Source: an uncultured Paracoccaceae bacterium
GTDB lineage: Bacteria; Pseudomonadota; Alphaproteobacteria; Rhodobacterales; Rhodobacteraceae
Assembly (NCBI GenBank): GCA_951812305.1
Contig: CATOSB010000002.1
Span: 372,001 to 436,000, forward strand
Direction of reading: 5' to 3'
Length of the DNA stretch: 64,000 bases
This document shows positions 49,597 through 59,482 of this stretch, piece after piece. The notes beneath the pieces were generated by a model, which worked only from the letters and a program-made list of their open reading frames with translations, was not told where the DNA came from and searched no databases. A program made the translations under genes and the position numbers. The number at the start of each line of letters is the position of its first letter. Position 1 is the stretch's first letter.

Positions 49597-51246
49597 CTAA
49601 CCAGTGAGAAGCGCACGCGCGGCCGCCCGGGCCTCATCGGTGATCCGGTCACCGGACAACATGCGCGCAATCTCGTCCACGCGTTCAATGTCGCCCAGTT
49701 CCGCGACTTTTGATAAAGTTGCACCGTTCCTGACCCCTTTCGCCACTTGCCAATGATGTGCTCCACGCGCCGCGACTTGCGGTGAATGCGTGACAACAAG
49801 AACCTGCCCCTCGTCGGCCAGCGCCGCCAAACGCCGCCCGACCGCATCGGCGGTTGCCCCGCCGACACCACGATCGATTTCGTCGAAGATCATCGTCAAC
49901 CCGGTGGCCTCTGACGTCAGACAAACCTTCAAGGCCAGAAGAAACCGGCTTAATTCACCGCCCGAGGCGATCTTGTTCAACGGTCCGGCGGGTGCGCCGG
50001 GATTGGTCGCAACCTGAAACAACACAGCGTCTTTCCCGGCTGGACCGGCATCGGATTCAGATATCTCGGTGGCAAACTCGGCGCGCTCCATTTTCAGTGG
50101 CGCAAGCTCCTTGCTCATCGCCGCGTCCAGTTTTTTGGCCGCTTTTTTGCGCGCAGTTGTCAGTTTTTCTGCAGCTTGATCATACGCAGCAGACAAGGAT
50201 TTCACATTGGATCTCAGCGCGGCGATATTGTCGGCGCCGCGATCCAACACATCCAGTTTTTGCCGGGCTGCATCCGCGAACATTGCCAGTTCATCCGGTG
50301 CAACCGCGTGTTTGCGTGACAATGCACGAATTGCAAACAGGCGTTCTTCCGCAAGCTCCAATTCCGAAGGGTTCACATTCATCGCATCAAGACAGGATGC
50401 AATCGCGGCCTCTGCCTCGCCAAGCTCTGTCAGAGTTCTGCTTAGCGCCGCGAGGGCCTCATCCAGCCGTCCCTCCGCCTGATCGGCGACTCCTTCGAGC
50501 CACCGAAACGCGTCACCAACCCGGCCTTCCGCCCCTTCATGACCAAGTGCGCCTTGCGCACGTGTAACGTCGTCGCGGATTCGACCAGCGGCCTGCATCA
50601 ACCGACGTTTGGCGTCCAGCGATGCCTCCTCCCCCGGCTCCGGTGAAAGCTCGTCCAATTCGGCAACCGTGTGGCGCAGAAAATCTTCCTCCGCCCGGGC
50701 TTTTGTCAGATCCACCTCGGCTTTCGACAGTTCTGCCTGTGCCGCCGTCAGGTCACGCCAGCATTTTCGAACCACCGAAACTTCGTTCAACAACCCGCCA
50801 AAATCATCGAGCAACGCGCGATGGGCGCGCGGATTTAAAAGGCCGCGATCATCCTGTTGCCCGTGCAGTTCGACCAGAACATCGGATAGCGCGCGCAAAA
50901 CTTCGCCCGAGACGCGGCGATCGTTGACCCACGCGGTTTTTCGACCCTCAGCCATGTTCACCCGCCGCAGGATCAATTCGTCTGATACCGGCAACCCTGC
51001 GTCTTCAAGTACCGTTTTCGCCGGGTGCGTGTCTGAAAGATCGAACACGGCTGTGACCTCGCCCTGTTTGGCGCCGGTGCGCACCAATTCGGCACGTCCA
51101 CGCCAGCCCAGAACGAAACCCAACGCATCGAGCAAAATCGACTTTCCTGCCCCGGTCTCACCGGTCAGCACATTTAACCCGGGCTGAAAATTCAATTCCA
51201 GCCGGTCGATGATAAGCATGTCCCGGATGTCGAGCGATTGCAGCAT
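49597..51246 (-). CDS. recN: DNA repair protein RecN
   Basis: SMC-like ATPase in double-strand-break repair, 549 residues. The N-terminal half-ATPase contains Walker A TGETGAGKSILLDAL, two long coiled coils follow (about residues 160-220 and 300-380), and the C-terminal half has the ABC signature ASGGELSRFLLALK, Walker B TMIFDEIDRGVGG and the H-loop VTHSPQVAA. The size and order match RecN. It follows bamD by 20 bp and forms an lpxC-bamD-recN cluster. Confidence 0.96.
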   Translation of the reverse strand: MLQSLDIRDMLIIDRLELNFQPGLNVLTGETGAGKSILLDALGFVLGWRGRAELVRTGAKQGEVTAVFDLSDTHPAKTVLEDAGLPVSDELILRRVNMAEGRKTAWVNDRRVSGEVLRALSDVLVELHGQQDDRGLLNPRAHRALLDDFGGLLNEVSVVRKCWRDLTAAQAELSKAEVDLTKARAEEDFLRHTVAELDELSPEPGEEASLDAKRRLMQAAGRIRDDVTRAQGALGHEGAEGRVGDAFRWLEGVADQAEGRLDEALAALSRTLTELGEAEAAIASCLDAMNVNPSELELAEERLFAIRALSRKHAVAPDELAMFADAARQKLDVLDRGADNIAALRSNVKSLSAAYDQAAEKLTTARKKAAKKLDAAMSKELAPLKMERAEFATEISESDAGPAGKDAVLFQVATNPGAPAGPLNKIASGGELSRFLLALKVCLTSEATGLTMIFDEIDRGVGGATADAVGRRLAALADEGQVLVVTHSPQVAARGAHHWQVAKGVRNGATLSKVAELGDIERVDEIARMLSGDRITDEARAAARALLTG

Positions 51247-51266
51247 GTGGGGCTTACCCTAGAGTT

Positions 51267-52091
51267 CTAGAGCCATTCACCCCGAACCATCTGGCGGTAA
51301 ACCTGGCGCAGCCAGCTGTCGCCCGCCACTTCTGTCCGAAGGCCACGACCCGTCAACAGGGTATAGCCATCGTCATACCATTCCGTCGACTGGTAATTGT
51401 GGCCAAGGATTGCACCGGCGGTTTGCGCCTCGTCCGTCAGGCCCAGCGACAGATACGCCTCGATCAGACGATAAAGAGCTTCGGGCGTGTGGGTCGTGGT
51501 CTGGAATTGTTCCACCACAACACGGAATCGGTTGATCGATGCAGCGAAGTGGTTGCGTTTCAGGTAATAGCGCCCGATTTCCATCTCTTTCGCTGCCAGA
51601 TGGTCAAACGCGAGGTCGAATTTCAGAATTGAAGAGCGGGCATATTCGCTGTCAGGATACCGCTCGATTACCGTACGCAATGCCTGCAATGCCTGAAACG
51701 TCAGGCCCTGATCGCGTCCAACTTCATCGATCTGGTCGTAATAGCTAAGCGCAAGAAGGTATTGGGCGTATGCCGCATCTTCATCTGCCGGGTAAAAATC
51801 GATGTAACGCTGCGCAGCGGCGCGACTGTTTTCGTAGTCGCTGTCCTCATGATAGGCAAAAGCCTGCATTATCAGCGCGCGCTTGGCGAGTTCCGAGTAG
51901 GGATAAAGTCGTTCAACCTCGCCAAAGAATTCCGCGGCATCGTCAGCCTTGCCAACTTCCAACTGGAATTCGCCCTGTCGAAAAATCTGTTCGGCGCTTT
52001 GATCTTCAAGCGGGACTTCCTGATTGCGGCTGCAACCCGCGCCGACCGCGACGATTGCCGTTGCAAAAAGGAAATGACGAACGCTCAACAT
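51267..52091 (-). CDS. bamD: Outer membrane assembly lipoprotein BamD
   Basis: Essential lipoprotein of the beta-barrel assembly machinery, 274 residues. The signal peptide ends in the lipobox VGAGC, which places the lipidated Cys at about residue 19. The body has TPR-like repeats (EQIFRQGEFQLEVGKADDAA, ALLALSYYDQIDEVGRD, YLKRNHFAASINRFRVVVEQ). The start ATG at 52091 was chosen because the extra residues from 52112 would place a polar stretch before the signal peptide. It lies between lpxC and recN, the usual place in Rhodobacterales. Confidence 0.95.
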   Translation of the reverse strand: MLSVRHFLFATAIVAVGAGCSRNQEVPLEDQSAEQIFRQGEFQLEVGKADDAAEFFGEVERLYPYSELAKRALIMQAFAYHEDSDYENSRAAAQRYIDFYPADEDAAYAQYLLALSYYDQIDEVGRDQGLTFQALQALRTVIERYPDSEYARSSILKFDLAFDHLAAKEMEIGRYYLKRNHFAASINRFRVVVEQFQTTTHTPEALYRLIEAYLSLGLTDEAQTAGAILGHNYQSTEWYDDGYTLLTGRGLRTEVAGDSWLRQVYRQMVRGEWL

Positions 52092-52188
52092 CAAAACCCA
52101 CCCTCTTGGCACGGGCGTTTATCACCCGGCTGCTTTGGCGTTGTTCTAGCACATAAAATTCTGGTGCAAAACGGCAATTGCAACCGTT

Positions 52189-53118
52189 TCAGGCAAAGCG
52201 TGGCAAGCCCGCGATATCGCGAATGCTTACGCCCGTTCCGGGCAGCTTTGCCGAGGCAACCGCGTCGCAATCAACCATACGGAACGCACCCGGCGTGTTG
52301 TAAATCGCGCGCACAAGCGCATTGGTCAAGGCATGGCCGGCGCGGTGGCCAGTGTAGCGTCCGATAATCGGGGCCGCAGCCAATGCCAAATCGCCCACGG
52401 CATCCAGCATCTTGTGGCGCACAGCCTCATCACGATGGCGCAATCCACCCGGCGTCAGTACTTCGGCACCATCAACAACAACCGCGTTTTTGAGCGAACC
52501 ACCAAGCGCCATGCCGCTGTTCAACATGTAATCGACATCGGACTGGCGACAGAAAGTGCGGCTGTCGCAAAGTTCGTGCACAAAAGCGCCGTTTGCCATT
52601 CCCAACGATTTCGACTGCTTGCCTATCGCTTCGTCGATGAAATCAATGTGGAAATCAATTTCGAAATCATCTGCAGGTTCGACACGGGCAAAGGCCTCGC
52701 CGTCGCGAACCTCTACGACTTTCAGGATCTTGATTGCCCGAACCGCTGTGTCGAGCTGACGCACACCCTTCTTCACGAAGGCACGAACAAACCGCGCGGA
52801 ACTTCCATCAAGTATTGGAACTTCCGGCCCGTCGATTTCGATCAGCGCATTGTGAATACCGCATCCGGCCAGCGCAGCCATCAGGTGCTCAACGGTTGAG
52901 ACCGCGACACCGGCGTCATTTTCCAGTTTGGTACATAAGGTCGAAGACACCACCGCATCCCAACGGGCTGGAATAAACGGATCGGCGTCAACGACATCCA
53001 CGCGGCGAAACCAGATTCCGTATTCGGCGGAAGCGGGCTGAACATCGATGCGCACCGGTTTCCCGGTGTGAAGCCCCACACCAGTGAAGCTTACAGTGGA
53101 TTTGATTGTTGTCTGCAC
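52189..53118 (-). CDS. lpxC: UDP-3-O-acyl-N-acetylglucosamine deacetylase
   Basis: Zinc deacetylase that commits precursors to lipid A; 309 residues. VEHLMAALAGCGIHN contains the first zinc His, and HKMLDAVGDLALAA the second His and Asp, with GHRAGHALTNALV completing the active site. The N-terminus TIKSTVSFTGVGLHTGK is the substrate-binding start of the family. Upstream of its start are only 110 bp before an IS4-family insertion, so its promoter is either within that stretch or supplied by the element. Confidence 0.97.
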   Translation of the reverse strand: MQTTIKSTVSFTGVGLHTGKPVRIDVQPASAEYGIWFRRVDVVDADPFIPARWDAVVSSTLCTKLENDAGVAVSTVEHLMAALAGCGIHNALIEIDGPEVPILDGSSARFVRAFVKKGVRQLDTAVRAIKILKVVEVRDGEAFARVEPADDFEIDFHIDFIDEAIGKQSKSLGMANGAFVHELCDSRTFCRQSDVDYMLNSGMALGGSLKNAVVVDGAEVLTPGGLRHRDEAVRHKMLDAVGDLALAAAPIIGRYTGHRAGHALTNALVRAIYNTPGAFRMVDCDAVASAKLPGTGVSIRDIAGLPRFA

Positions 53119-53228
53119 TATGGTCCCAACCCCACGCCGCGCCGCATTCGGGCAGCTAACCTGCGTTAACGGGTGGCTAACTATGTCTCAACTCACTCTT
53201 TGCAACGCTCTGAAATATCTTTGATGTG

Positions 53229-54418
53229 CTTACCACCCTTCAATTTAGCCAGACATCCCAGAGCTTGGGGATTTTGGCATAACCTGCGAGGCATCGTCGG
53301 ATAGCACGAAGGCCTGTCTTGAAGAGAGAGCATAAGGACCTTCGGGCTTTTCGAATCCCCTTTTTTCGCCGCGTATTGCGACGTGGTGCTCTTCGTTTGC
53401 TCCGGTTGAAACAGCCCAGTACATGGCGATTGCCAGCACCAAAATGAGGCGGGCCAATCGATCCGGCTTTTTGATCTGGCTTTGAGTAATTTCAAAGCCC
53501 CGGGTTTTGAAGTCGGAGAACATGGCTTCAATTCCCCAACGCATTCCATAATCGAGCACCTTGTACTCGGACGGTGCTGCATTCATGGCAATAATCCAAG
53601 GCTCTTTGTGCCCCTCTTCGTGAAGCACTCCAATGTTGCTAAAGACGCCCGTTCCGTAAAGCTCAGCGTTTACAAGCCCTTCGGGCATCAGTTGGGCAAT
53701 TTCGCGCGTCATCATCTCGCCACCCTGATGTTGCAGTGTGATATTTCCCTTCATGCGCAGCCGGTAGTCCCATCCAGCCTCCTGGCACCATGCGACCAAT
53801 CGGGCGGTTCCATAAAACCGATCTCCCGCCAGCAACACACGCGCATCCGCCGGGAGCCATGGGCGGACTGCTTCCAAAAGCTCATGTTGCACGCGCCATC
53901 CAATCGGCCCTTTGGTCTGGCGTACACGCCAGGCGACCGGGAGGGCCCGATCCCGCATCCGCACCGATAACATCAAAACCTCATGCCCTTCGTTGAGCTT
54001 GCTTTGATCAAGGGCCACCACAATCGTTTCTCCGGCCTCACACTGGCGGCGGAAAATTTCACCAACATAGGCCTGCATGATCTCATCAGTATCGATGTGA
54101 GGATTGCCCAGAACCCGCGAAATGTATTGATAGCGGTGGTCCACAGAGCCGATATCGCGGGGCAGAGCAGCCGCATTTTCCATCAGATTGACGCTGCGCG
54201 TGTTCAAAATCACGCTTGCTATGATGCACAATCCCTCCCGGCGCGACTTGTGATACCCGAGCAAGCGGTCCTGAAAATCCGCCTCAACCTTCGAATAAAG
54301 CTCTGAAAAACAAACATTTCCCAACAAACCAGCCTCCAATATCAGCAGTGGAGACTCCTTGAATCACACAGATCAGACAAACGTCAAATCAGATCCGGAA
54401 ATTTTGAAGGGTGGTAAG
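53229..54418. mobile_element. IS4-family insertion sequence, copy 2 (1,190 bp)
   Basis: This copy is practically identical to the one at 17653. It is flanked by a 10-bp target duplication CTTTGATGTG (53219-53228 and 54419-54428). It was inserted between ftsZ and lpxC, 67 bp beyond the ftsZ terminator, and separates lpxC from the cell-division cluster. Confidence 0.93.
53245..54339 (-). CDS. IS4-family transposase (copy 2)
   Basis: Identical in sequence to the 364-residue transposase at 17669; the only base change I noticed between the copies, near 53608, is silent in this protein. All catalytic positions (VVALDQSK, AGDRFYG and the YREK block) are intact. It is transcribed toward lpxC. Confidence 0.92.
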   Translation of the reverse strand: MEAGLLGNVCFSELYSKVEADFQDRLLGYHKSRREGLCIIASVILNTRSVNLMENAAALPRDIGSVDHRYQYISRVLGNPHIDTDEIMQAYVGEIFRRQCEAGETIVVALDQSKLNEGHEVLMLSVRMRDRALPVAWRVRQTKGPIGWRVQHELLEAVRPWLPADARVLLAGDRFYGTARLVAWCQEAGWDYRLRMKGNITLQHQGGEMMTREIAQLMPEGLVNAELYGTGVFSNIGVLHEEGHKEPWIIAMNAAPSEYKVLDYGMRWGIEAMFSDFKTRGFEITQSQIKKPDRLARLILVLAIAMYWAVSTGANEEHHVAIRGEKRGFEKPEGPYALSSRQAFVLSDDASQVMPKSPSSGMSG

Positions 54419-54484
54419 CTTTGATGTGCGGGAAAATAGTCGGCGAAATGTTGCCGATATCGCCGGAATCCCGTCCAATTCCCA

Positions 54485-54510
54485 AGAAAAAAGGGCCGGT
54501 TGCCCGGCCC
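54485..54510 (-). terminator. Rho-independent terminator after ftsZ
   Basis: On the minus strand a GGGCCGG stem with a GCAA loop and the CCGGCCC arm is followed by a run of six T residues. It lies about 20 bp after the ftsZ stop. Confidence 0.85.
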
Positions 54511-54530
54511 TGAGAGGGAGAAACGTTTGC

Positions 54531-56126
54531 CTAGTTGGCTTGACGGCGCAGGAAAGCCGGGATTTCGATCCGGTCCTGATCGTCATCCGCCTCGGCTTCC
54601 ATCGCAGGCGCCGGAGCTTGCATTTGCGGTGGCTCCGCGCGCTGCGGACGCGCCGGTTCTGCCCCTGCCCCGGTCATCCGCCCGATCAGCGAATTGATCC
54701 CAAAGCGCGGTTTGTCATCTTCCGCAGACGCCGGAGCGGGCGTTTGCACTGCTGCACGTTGCGGCAGCGGGTGCGGTGCCTTGTCAACGGCTGCCTGTAG
54801 ACGCGCGAGCGCTTCGGGCGAAGGCGCTCCTGGCTTCGGGGCAACGAATGCCGCCGCTGCGGGCTGCTCTTCAATGGCGTCCTGCTGTGGCTCAAAAGCC
54901 GCCGGTTCCGGCTGATATGCCGGGGGTGGCAGATTGTCAGAAGTCTCTTCAACGATGCCTTCGGCCTGCTCTTCGGCGGCGGCGGTCTGCGCATCCAGTT
55001 CTTCAAACAACGTAGGCTCGTCGTCGGCAACCGCTGCTTCTGCCGCGATTGGGGCTGTATCCTCCTCAACCGCAACAGCAGCGCCAGACTCTACCGACAC
55101 TGTCGGCGCCAGAGGTTCGGCCATTCGACGGCGCGGAACCGGCACCTCGGCATGGGCTTCGTTGGCGTCAATGCCGGTGGCAACAACGCTGACGCGCATC
55201 GAGCCGTCCAGACCCTCATCCAGCGTCGAGCCGACAATGATGTTTGCATCCGCATCCACCTCTTCGCGGATGCGGTTCGCTGCCTCGTCGAGTTCAAACA
55301 GCGTCAGATCATGCCCGCCGGTGATGTTGATCAACACGCCTTTGGCGCCGCGCAGGCTGATTTCGTCCAATAGCGGGTTGGCAATCGCCTTCTCTGCGGC
55401 CTGTGTGGCGCGGTCTTCGCCAGTTGCCTCGCCGGTTCCCATCATCGCCTTGCCCATTTCGTCCATCACAGCGCGGACATCGGCGAAATCGAGGTTTATC
55501 AGGCCCGGGCGTACCATGAGGTCGGTGACGCCCTTAACACCCTGATACAAAACATCATCTGCGAGTGAAAATGCCTCGGTAAACGTGGTTTTCTCATTTG
55601 CCAGACGGAACAGGTTTTGGTTCGGAATGATGATCAGCGTATCGACCATCTTTTGCAGTGAGTCGACGCCATCCTCGGCCTGGCGCATCCGTTTCTGCCC
55701 TTCGAACTGGAACGGCTTGGTGACAACCCCGACTGTCAGAACGCCAAGTTCGCGTGCTGCTTGTGCGATGATCGGTGCCGCGCCGGTGCCCGTGCCGCCG
55801 CCCATACCAGCGGTGATAAAGCACATATGCGCGCCGGCAAGATGATCGACGATTTCTTCGATGGTTTCTTCCGCAGCGGCGGCACCGACAGAAGGCCGCG
55901 CGCCAGCGCCGAGCCCTTCGGTGACCTTAACGCCCATCTGGATGCGACTGTTGGCCTGGCTTTGCTGAAGCGCTTGGGCATCGGTATTGGCGACGACGTA
56001 GTCAACACCTTCGAGCTCTTTCTCGATCATGTTGTTCACGGCATTTCCGCCCGCACCACCGACACCAAACACGGTGATCTTCGGCTTCAGGTCTGCCCGG
56101 TCCGGAATCGTCAAATTCAATGTCAT
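54531..56126 (-). CDS. ftsZ: Cell division GTPase FtsZ
   Basis: Tubulin-like GTPase that forms the Z ring; 531 residues. The GTP-binding [14 protein letters not shown] signature, the N-terminal [18 protein letters not shown] and the T7-loop region [15 protein letters not shown] are present. The core ends near residue 320. An unusually long Pro/Ala/Glu-rich linker of about 190 residues follows, and the conserved C-terminal peptide is [13 protein letters not shown], which binds FtsA. Long linkers are common in alphaproteobacteria. The promoter region upstream has DnaA-box-like sites. Confidence 0.97.
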   Translation of the reverse strand: MTLNLTIPDRADLKPKITVFGVGGAGGNAVNNMIEKELEGVDYVVANTDAQALQQSQANSRIQMGVKVTEGLGAGARPSVGAAAAEETIEEIVDHLAGAHMCFITAGMGGGTGTGAAPIIAQAARELGVLTVGVVTKPFQFEGQKRMRQAEDGVDSLQKMVDTLIIIPNQNLFRLANEKTTFTEAFSLADDVLYQGVKGVTDLMVRPGLINLDFADVRAVMDEMGKAMMGTGEATGEDRATQAAEKAIANPLLDEISLRGAKGVLINITGGHDLTLFELDEAANRIREEVDADANIIVGSTLDEGLDGSMRVSVVATGIDANEAHAEVPVPRRRMAEPLAPTVSVESGAAVAVEEDTAPIAAEAAVADDEPTLFEELDAQTAAAEEQAEGIVEETSDNLPPPAYQPEPAAFEPQQDAIEEQPAAAAFVAPKPGAPSPEALARLQAAVDKAPHPLPQRAAVQTPAPASAEDDKPRFGINSLIGRMTGAGAEPARPQRAEPPQMQAPAPAMEAEADDDQDRIEIPAFLRRQAN

Positions 56127-56184
56127 TGTCTGTCCGCCTGCTGTATAAACTTTGGCCCTGTCCCGGCCGTGTTACTGCTCATTT

Positions 56185-56267
56185 TGTGGATAACTTAGCG
56201 CTATCCTGCACTCTCGTCACCTAAAAAGACACGAAATAGCCACAATTTCTAGGGGGCTTGTGGATCA
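56185..56267. promoter_or_regulatory. DnaA-box-like sites upstream of ftsZ
   Basis: TGTGGATAA (56185-56193) is the complement of the perfect DnaA box TTATCCACA. TGTGGATCA (56259-56267) differs at one base and has the same orientation. Both lie in the 179-bp ftsA-ftsZ gap, 59 and 133 bp ahead of the ftsZ start. Confidence 0.45.
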
Positions 56268-56305
56268 ATGCCGCGTTATTTTGCCGACTTCACTAGTTGT
56301 TGTGT

Positions 56306-57637
56306 TCACCAATTGTCTTTGAACCATCGCACCGCTCGCCGCAATGACCTGGCCGGATAGCGTTCGATTGGCACCTCAAAATCCCACCATTCATCTTGCG
56401 GATGTGCGGCAAACAAGCAGAGGCCAACGCAGCTTGCGAATGCCGCCCCAGTCGCTGCCTGCGGCAAGCCCTGAACACGTAAAGGTCGCCCGATACGCAC
56501 CTGATTACCAAGGATTTTCGGCGCCAAGCCATCAAGGCCCGGGATCTGACTTGCACCGCCGGTCAGAACGATCTGCTGACTGCGCAAATGGTCGAACCCG
56601 GCGCGGTCAAGGCAGGACCGAACCTCTTCCAAAATCTCCTCGACGCGGGGGCGCATAATGCCGATCAATTCTGCCCGGCTGACGGTGCGCCGGTCGTGTT
56701 CCCAGTCACCGGTATCGCCGCCGATTTCGATCATTTCCCGGTCGTCCATACCGGTCGCGACGACCCCGCCATAGAAGGTTTTGATTCGCTCCGCAGTCGC
56801 CATCGGGATCTGCAGGCCCTTCGAGATGTCCTGAGTCACATGATCGCCACCCAGCCGGATAGAATCGGAATAGATCATGTGCTTTTTGATGAAGATCGAA
56901 ATGCCGGTCGAACCACCGCCCATATCGATGCAGGCCGCGCCAAGTTCCTGTTCGTCTTCGACCAGCGAAGAGACCCCTGCAGCATAGGCCGACGACGCAA
57001 TTCCGGCCAGTTCCATATCGCAACGGCGGATGCAGTAGAACAGGTTCTGGACAACCGCAGCGTCCACTGTCAGCAAATGCAGATCGCAGGCCAGTTTGTT
57101 GCCGATCTGGCCGCGTGGATCGCCAAGGCCAGAGCGGTGATCGAGTGCGAAATTTACCGGCTGCGCATGGATGATTTCACGCTCTTCGCCAATGTCCGGC
57201 ATGTCGCAAGAGGCCAATACCCGGGCGACGTCTTGCTCTGCGACAACTGTGTTTTGCACTTCAATTTCGCCGGCAAGCCCATAACTGCGGGGATTGGCGC
57301 CGGAAAAACAGGCGATGACGTGATCCACCCGCACATTGGCCATTTTCTGCGCGGCCTGAAGCGCGGTGCGATTGGCGCGTTCGGTTTCCGCCATCGCGTC
57401 AATCTCGCCAAACCGTACGCCACGCGAACGAGTTGTGGATGCACCGATGACCCGGAACGAAGATTGACCCGCGAGAGAGCCGACGCCGTCATCGCCAAAC
57501 TGATCTGCCCCGTCAAAACGCAGCACCAGACAGGCAATTTTCGAGGTGCCGATATCCAGAATCGCAATCACACCGCGTTGCATGGCCGCCTGCCGCATGG
57601 CACGCATCGCGCGTTGGGATTGGTAGAGATCGCTCAT
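56306..57637 (-). CDS. ftsA: Cell division protein FtsA
   Basis: Actin-like protein that tethers FtsZ to the membrane; 443 residues. GVIAILDIGTSKIACLVLRF is the phosphate-1 motif, CIDMGGGSTGISIF the second phosphate loop, and QQIVLTGGASQIPGL the adenosine motif. The C-terminal amphipathic tail (LRRAVRWFKDNW) is the expected membrane-targeting helix. It starts 2 bp after the ftsQ stop. The length is typical of the family. Confidence 0.96.
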   Translation of the reverse strand: MSDLYQSQRAMRAMRQAAMQRGVIAILDIGTSKIACLVLRFDGADQFGDDGVGSLAGQSSFRVIGASTTRSRGVRFGEIDAMAETERANRTALQAAQKMANVRVDHVIACFSGANPRSYGLAGEIEVQNTVVAEQDVARVLASCDMPDIGEEREIIHAQPVNFALDHRSGLGDPRGQIGNKLACDLHLLTVDAAVVQNLFYCIRRCDMELAGIASSAYAAGVSSLVEDEQELGAACIDMGGGSTGISIFIKKHMIYSDSIRLGGDHVTQDISKGLQIPMATAERIKTFYGGVVATGMDDREMIEIGGDTGDWEHDRRTVSRAELIGIMRPRVEEILEEVRSCLDRAGFDHLRSQQIVLTGGASQIPGLDGLAPKILGNQVRIGRPLRVQGLPQAATGAAFASCVGLCLFAAHPQDEWWDFEVPIERYPARSLRRAVRWFKDNW

Positions 57638-57639
57638 CG

Positions 57640-58521
57640 TTACTGGCCTCCAACATTCAAAGCTTTGATTCGGTGGAATTCTTCAATGGCGGTGTCGCCC
57701 ACCCGCAGAGTTGGTCTGCCGGATTTGCGCAGATCGAAATGGCTGACATCCCGTGCCAAAAGGTCCTGCGCCTGATCAAGCGCGATGGCGCTTTCAAGCG
57801 CCGCAAGCGCACCGTTTTCGGGAAGCATAATGCGCTGATCTCGCAACAACGCGACGTCCCACCGACGCTCTCCCATACGGATCAACCCACGCAGGCGCGC
57901 TTCAAGCGGACGGGAAACCGCGAACAGCTTCAGAGCCTCTGGAACGGCGGCATCGGCCCCCTCGCCCACGACCAGCGGCAGATCACGACGGTCCGTGCGG
58001 CGCACAATGGCTGCAACGCGGCGGCCCTCTGCATCCAACAGTTCCAGCGTCGCGCGGTTGCGCCAGATCACCGCGGGGATGCGTTCTGTCACTTCAAGCT
58101 GAAGGATACCGCCGGGACGCACATGCAATTCGGCGGTGGCGACGGCGTCGAGCTTTTCGACGGTGCCTTTCATTTCCTCCAGATCTAGATCAAACGAGCT
58201 GACCGGGAAATCGACCGGAAGAACCTCGCGGATATCATCACCAAGCTCAACCGATGCGCCATTGATGGTCATGACTTTGACCATGAACTCCGGACGTTCG
58301 GCGACGGATTGGCGGATTTCGGCGATCTTGTCGTTGATCACGTCGCGGTTTTCCTGATCGTTCCAGAACCACAAACCGAAGAAAACCATCGCAAACGCGG
58401 GCAGGCCCTGTCGGACGAGGCGGCGGAAGAACGGCGTCAGCCACCAGCGCTGAATGCGATAGGAAAGCCTAGATGGCGCCGGATCGCGACGTGGGGTTTC
58501 GTGTGTGTTCACCGGTTGCAT
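57640..58521 (-). CDS. ftsQ: Cell division protein FtsQ
   Basis: Bitopic membrane protein of the divisome, 293 residues. A single membrane segment lies at about residues 40-60 (LPAFAMVFFGLWFWN). The periplasmic POTRA domain follows (EFMVKVMTINGASVELGDDI) with the FtsQ beta-domain (VTERIPAVIWRNRATLELLD). The start ATG at 58521 (MQPVNTHETP) was chosen; the frame can be read up to 58671, but that part lies within ddl. It overlaps the end of ddl by 13 bp. Confidence 0.92.
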   Translation of the reverse strand: MQPVNTHETPRRDPAPSRLSYRIQRWWLTPFFRRLVRQGLPAFAMVFFGLWFWNDQENRDVINDKIAEIRQSVAERPEFMVKVMTINGASVELGDDIREVLPVDFPVSSFDLDLEEMKGTVEKLDAVATAELHVRPGGILQLEVTERIPAVIWRNRATLELLDAEGRRVAAIVRRTDRRDLPLVVGEGADAAVPEALKLFAVSRPLEARLRGLIRMGERRWDVALLRDQRIMLPENGALAALESAIALDQAQDLLARDVSHFDLRKSGRPTLRVGDTAIEEFHRIKALNVGGQ

Positions 58522-59429
58522 GAGGCATCCTCGACCAAAAGGCGGCAAAGCTGTCCAAACGGAATGCCCATGTGCTCTGCCTGTTCGGGCGAAAGTGATG
58601 TGGGCGTCATGCCGGGTTGGGTATTGGTTTCCAGAAGGATCAGTCCGGCCATCCCCTTGGACTCGTCCCAACGGAAATCCGTGCGCGTCAACCCGCGACA
58701 GCCAAGCGCGTCATGGGCACGTTTGGCATAGTCGAGACAGGCCTCAAAAATCTCCTGCGGGACGTCGGCAGGAACTTGATGGCGAGACCCGCCTTCGGCG
58801 TATTTCGCGTGATAATCGTACCAGCCGTCGGTGATGATGTCAGTAACCGTCAACGCCAGATCCCCAATGACCGAGGCGGTCAATTCGCGGCCATCGACAT
58901 AATCCTCGACCATCAGCCGATCCGGCATTTCCTCGTTCAGAAATGGCGGCTGATTTGCGTTTTCATTGACGATGTAGACGCCGACGGACGAACCTTCGTT
59001 ATAGGGCTTCACCACATAGGGTGGGGCCATCACGTGGCGGGATTGAATGTCTTCCTTGTCGGCAAGCACCGAATGCGCGACCGGCAGCTTGTGTGCACGA
59101 TAGATATCTTTGGTGCGTTCTTTGTCCATCGCCAGCGCCGACGACAGAACGCCTGAATGCGTGTAGGGGATTTGCAGCCACTCAAGAATACCCTGAACAC
59201 AGCCATCCTCACCCCAGCGACCATGCAGGGCATTGAAACAGACGTCTGGCTGAAATTCTTGCAGGCGCGCAACAAGGTCTGGGCCGGCGTCGATTTCGAC
59301 GACCTCAAACCCCTCACCCCGCAGCGCGTTCGCGCATTCATGACCTGATGACAGCGACACCTCTCGCTCTGCCGAGGGTCCACCCATCAAAACGGCCACT
59401 TTGGGGGATGTCCTGCTCGACATTCCCAA
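58509..59429 (-). CDS. ddl: D-alanine--D-alanine ligase
   Basis: ATP-grasp ligase that makes the D-Ala-D-Ala terminus of peptidoglycan; 306 residues. The N-terminal KVAVLMGGPSAEREVSLSSG, the central PYVVKPYNEGSSVGVYIV ATP-binding loop, and ILLETNTQPGMTPTSLSPEQ near the C-terminus are the two Ddl signatures. It lies 53 bp after murB and overlaps ftsQ. Confidence 0.97.
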   Translation of the reverse strand: MGMSSRTSPKVAVLMGGPSAEREVSLSSGHECANALRGEGFEVVEIDAGPDLVARLQEFQPDVCFNALHGRWGEDGCVQGILEWLQIPYTHSGVLSSALAMDKERTKDIYRAHKLPVAHSVLADKEDIQSRHVMAPPYVVKPYNEGSSVGVYIVNENANQPPFLNEEMPDRLMVEDYVDGRELTASVIGDLALTVTDIITDGWYDYHAKYAEGGSRHQVPADVPQEIFEACLDYAKRAHDALGCRGLTRTDFRWDESKGMAGLILLETNTQPGMTPTSLSPEQAEHMGIPFGQLCRLLVEDASCNR

Positions 59430-59482
59430 CTTTGCCTGCCTTTTCCGCCCTGCCTTTTGTCAGGCATTTGGGCGTGTTGCTT

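Noticed and set aside
53158..53182. CtrA-like TTAAC-N6-CTAAC sequence upstream of lpxC
   Set aside because: The match to TTAA-N7-TTAA is imperfect and a single such site is weak evidence.
56588..57775. A 395-codon plus-strand frame within ftsA and ftsQ
   Set aside because: It spans two division genes in antisense and has no family resemblance.
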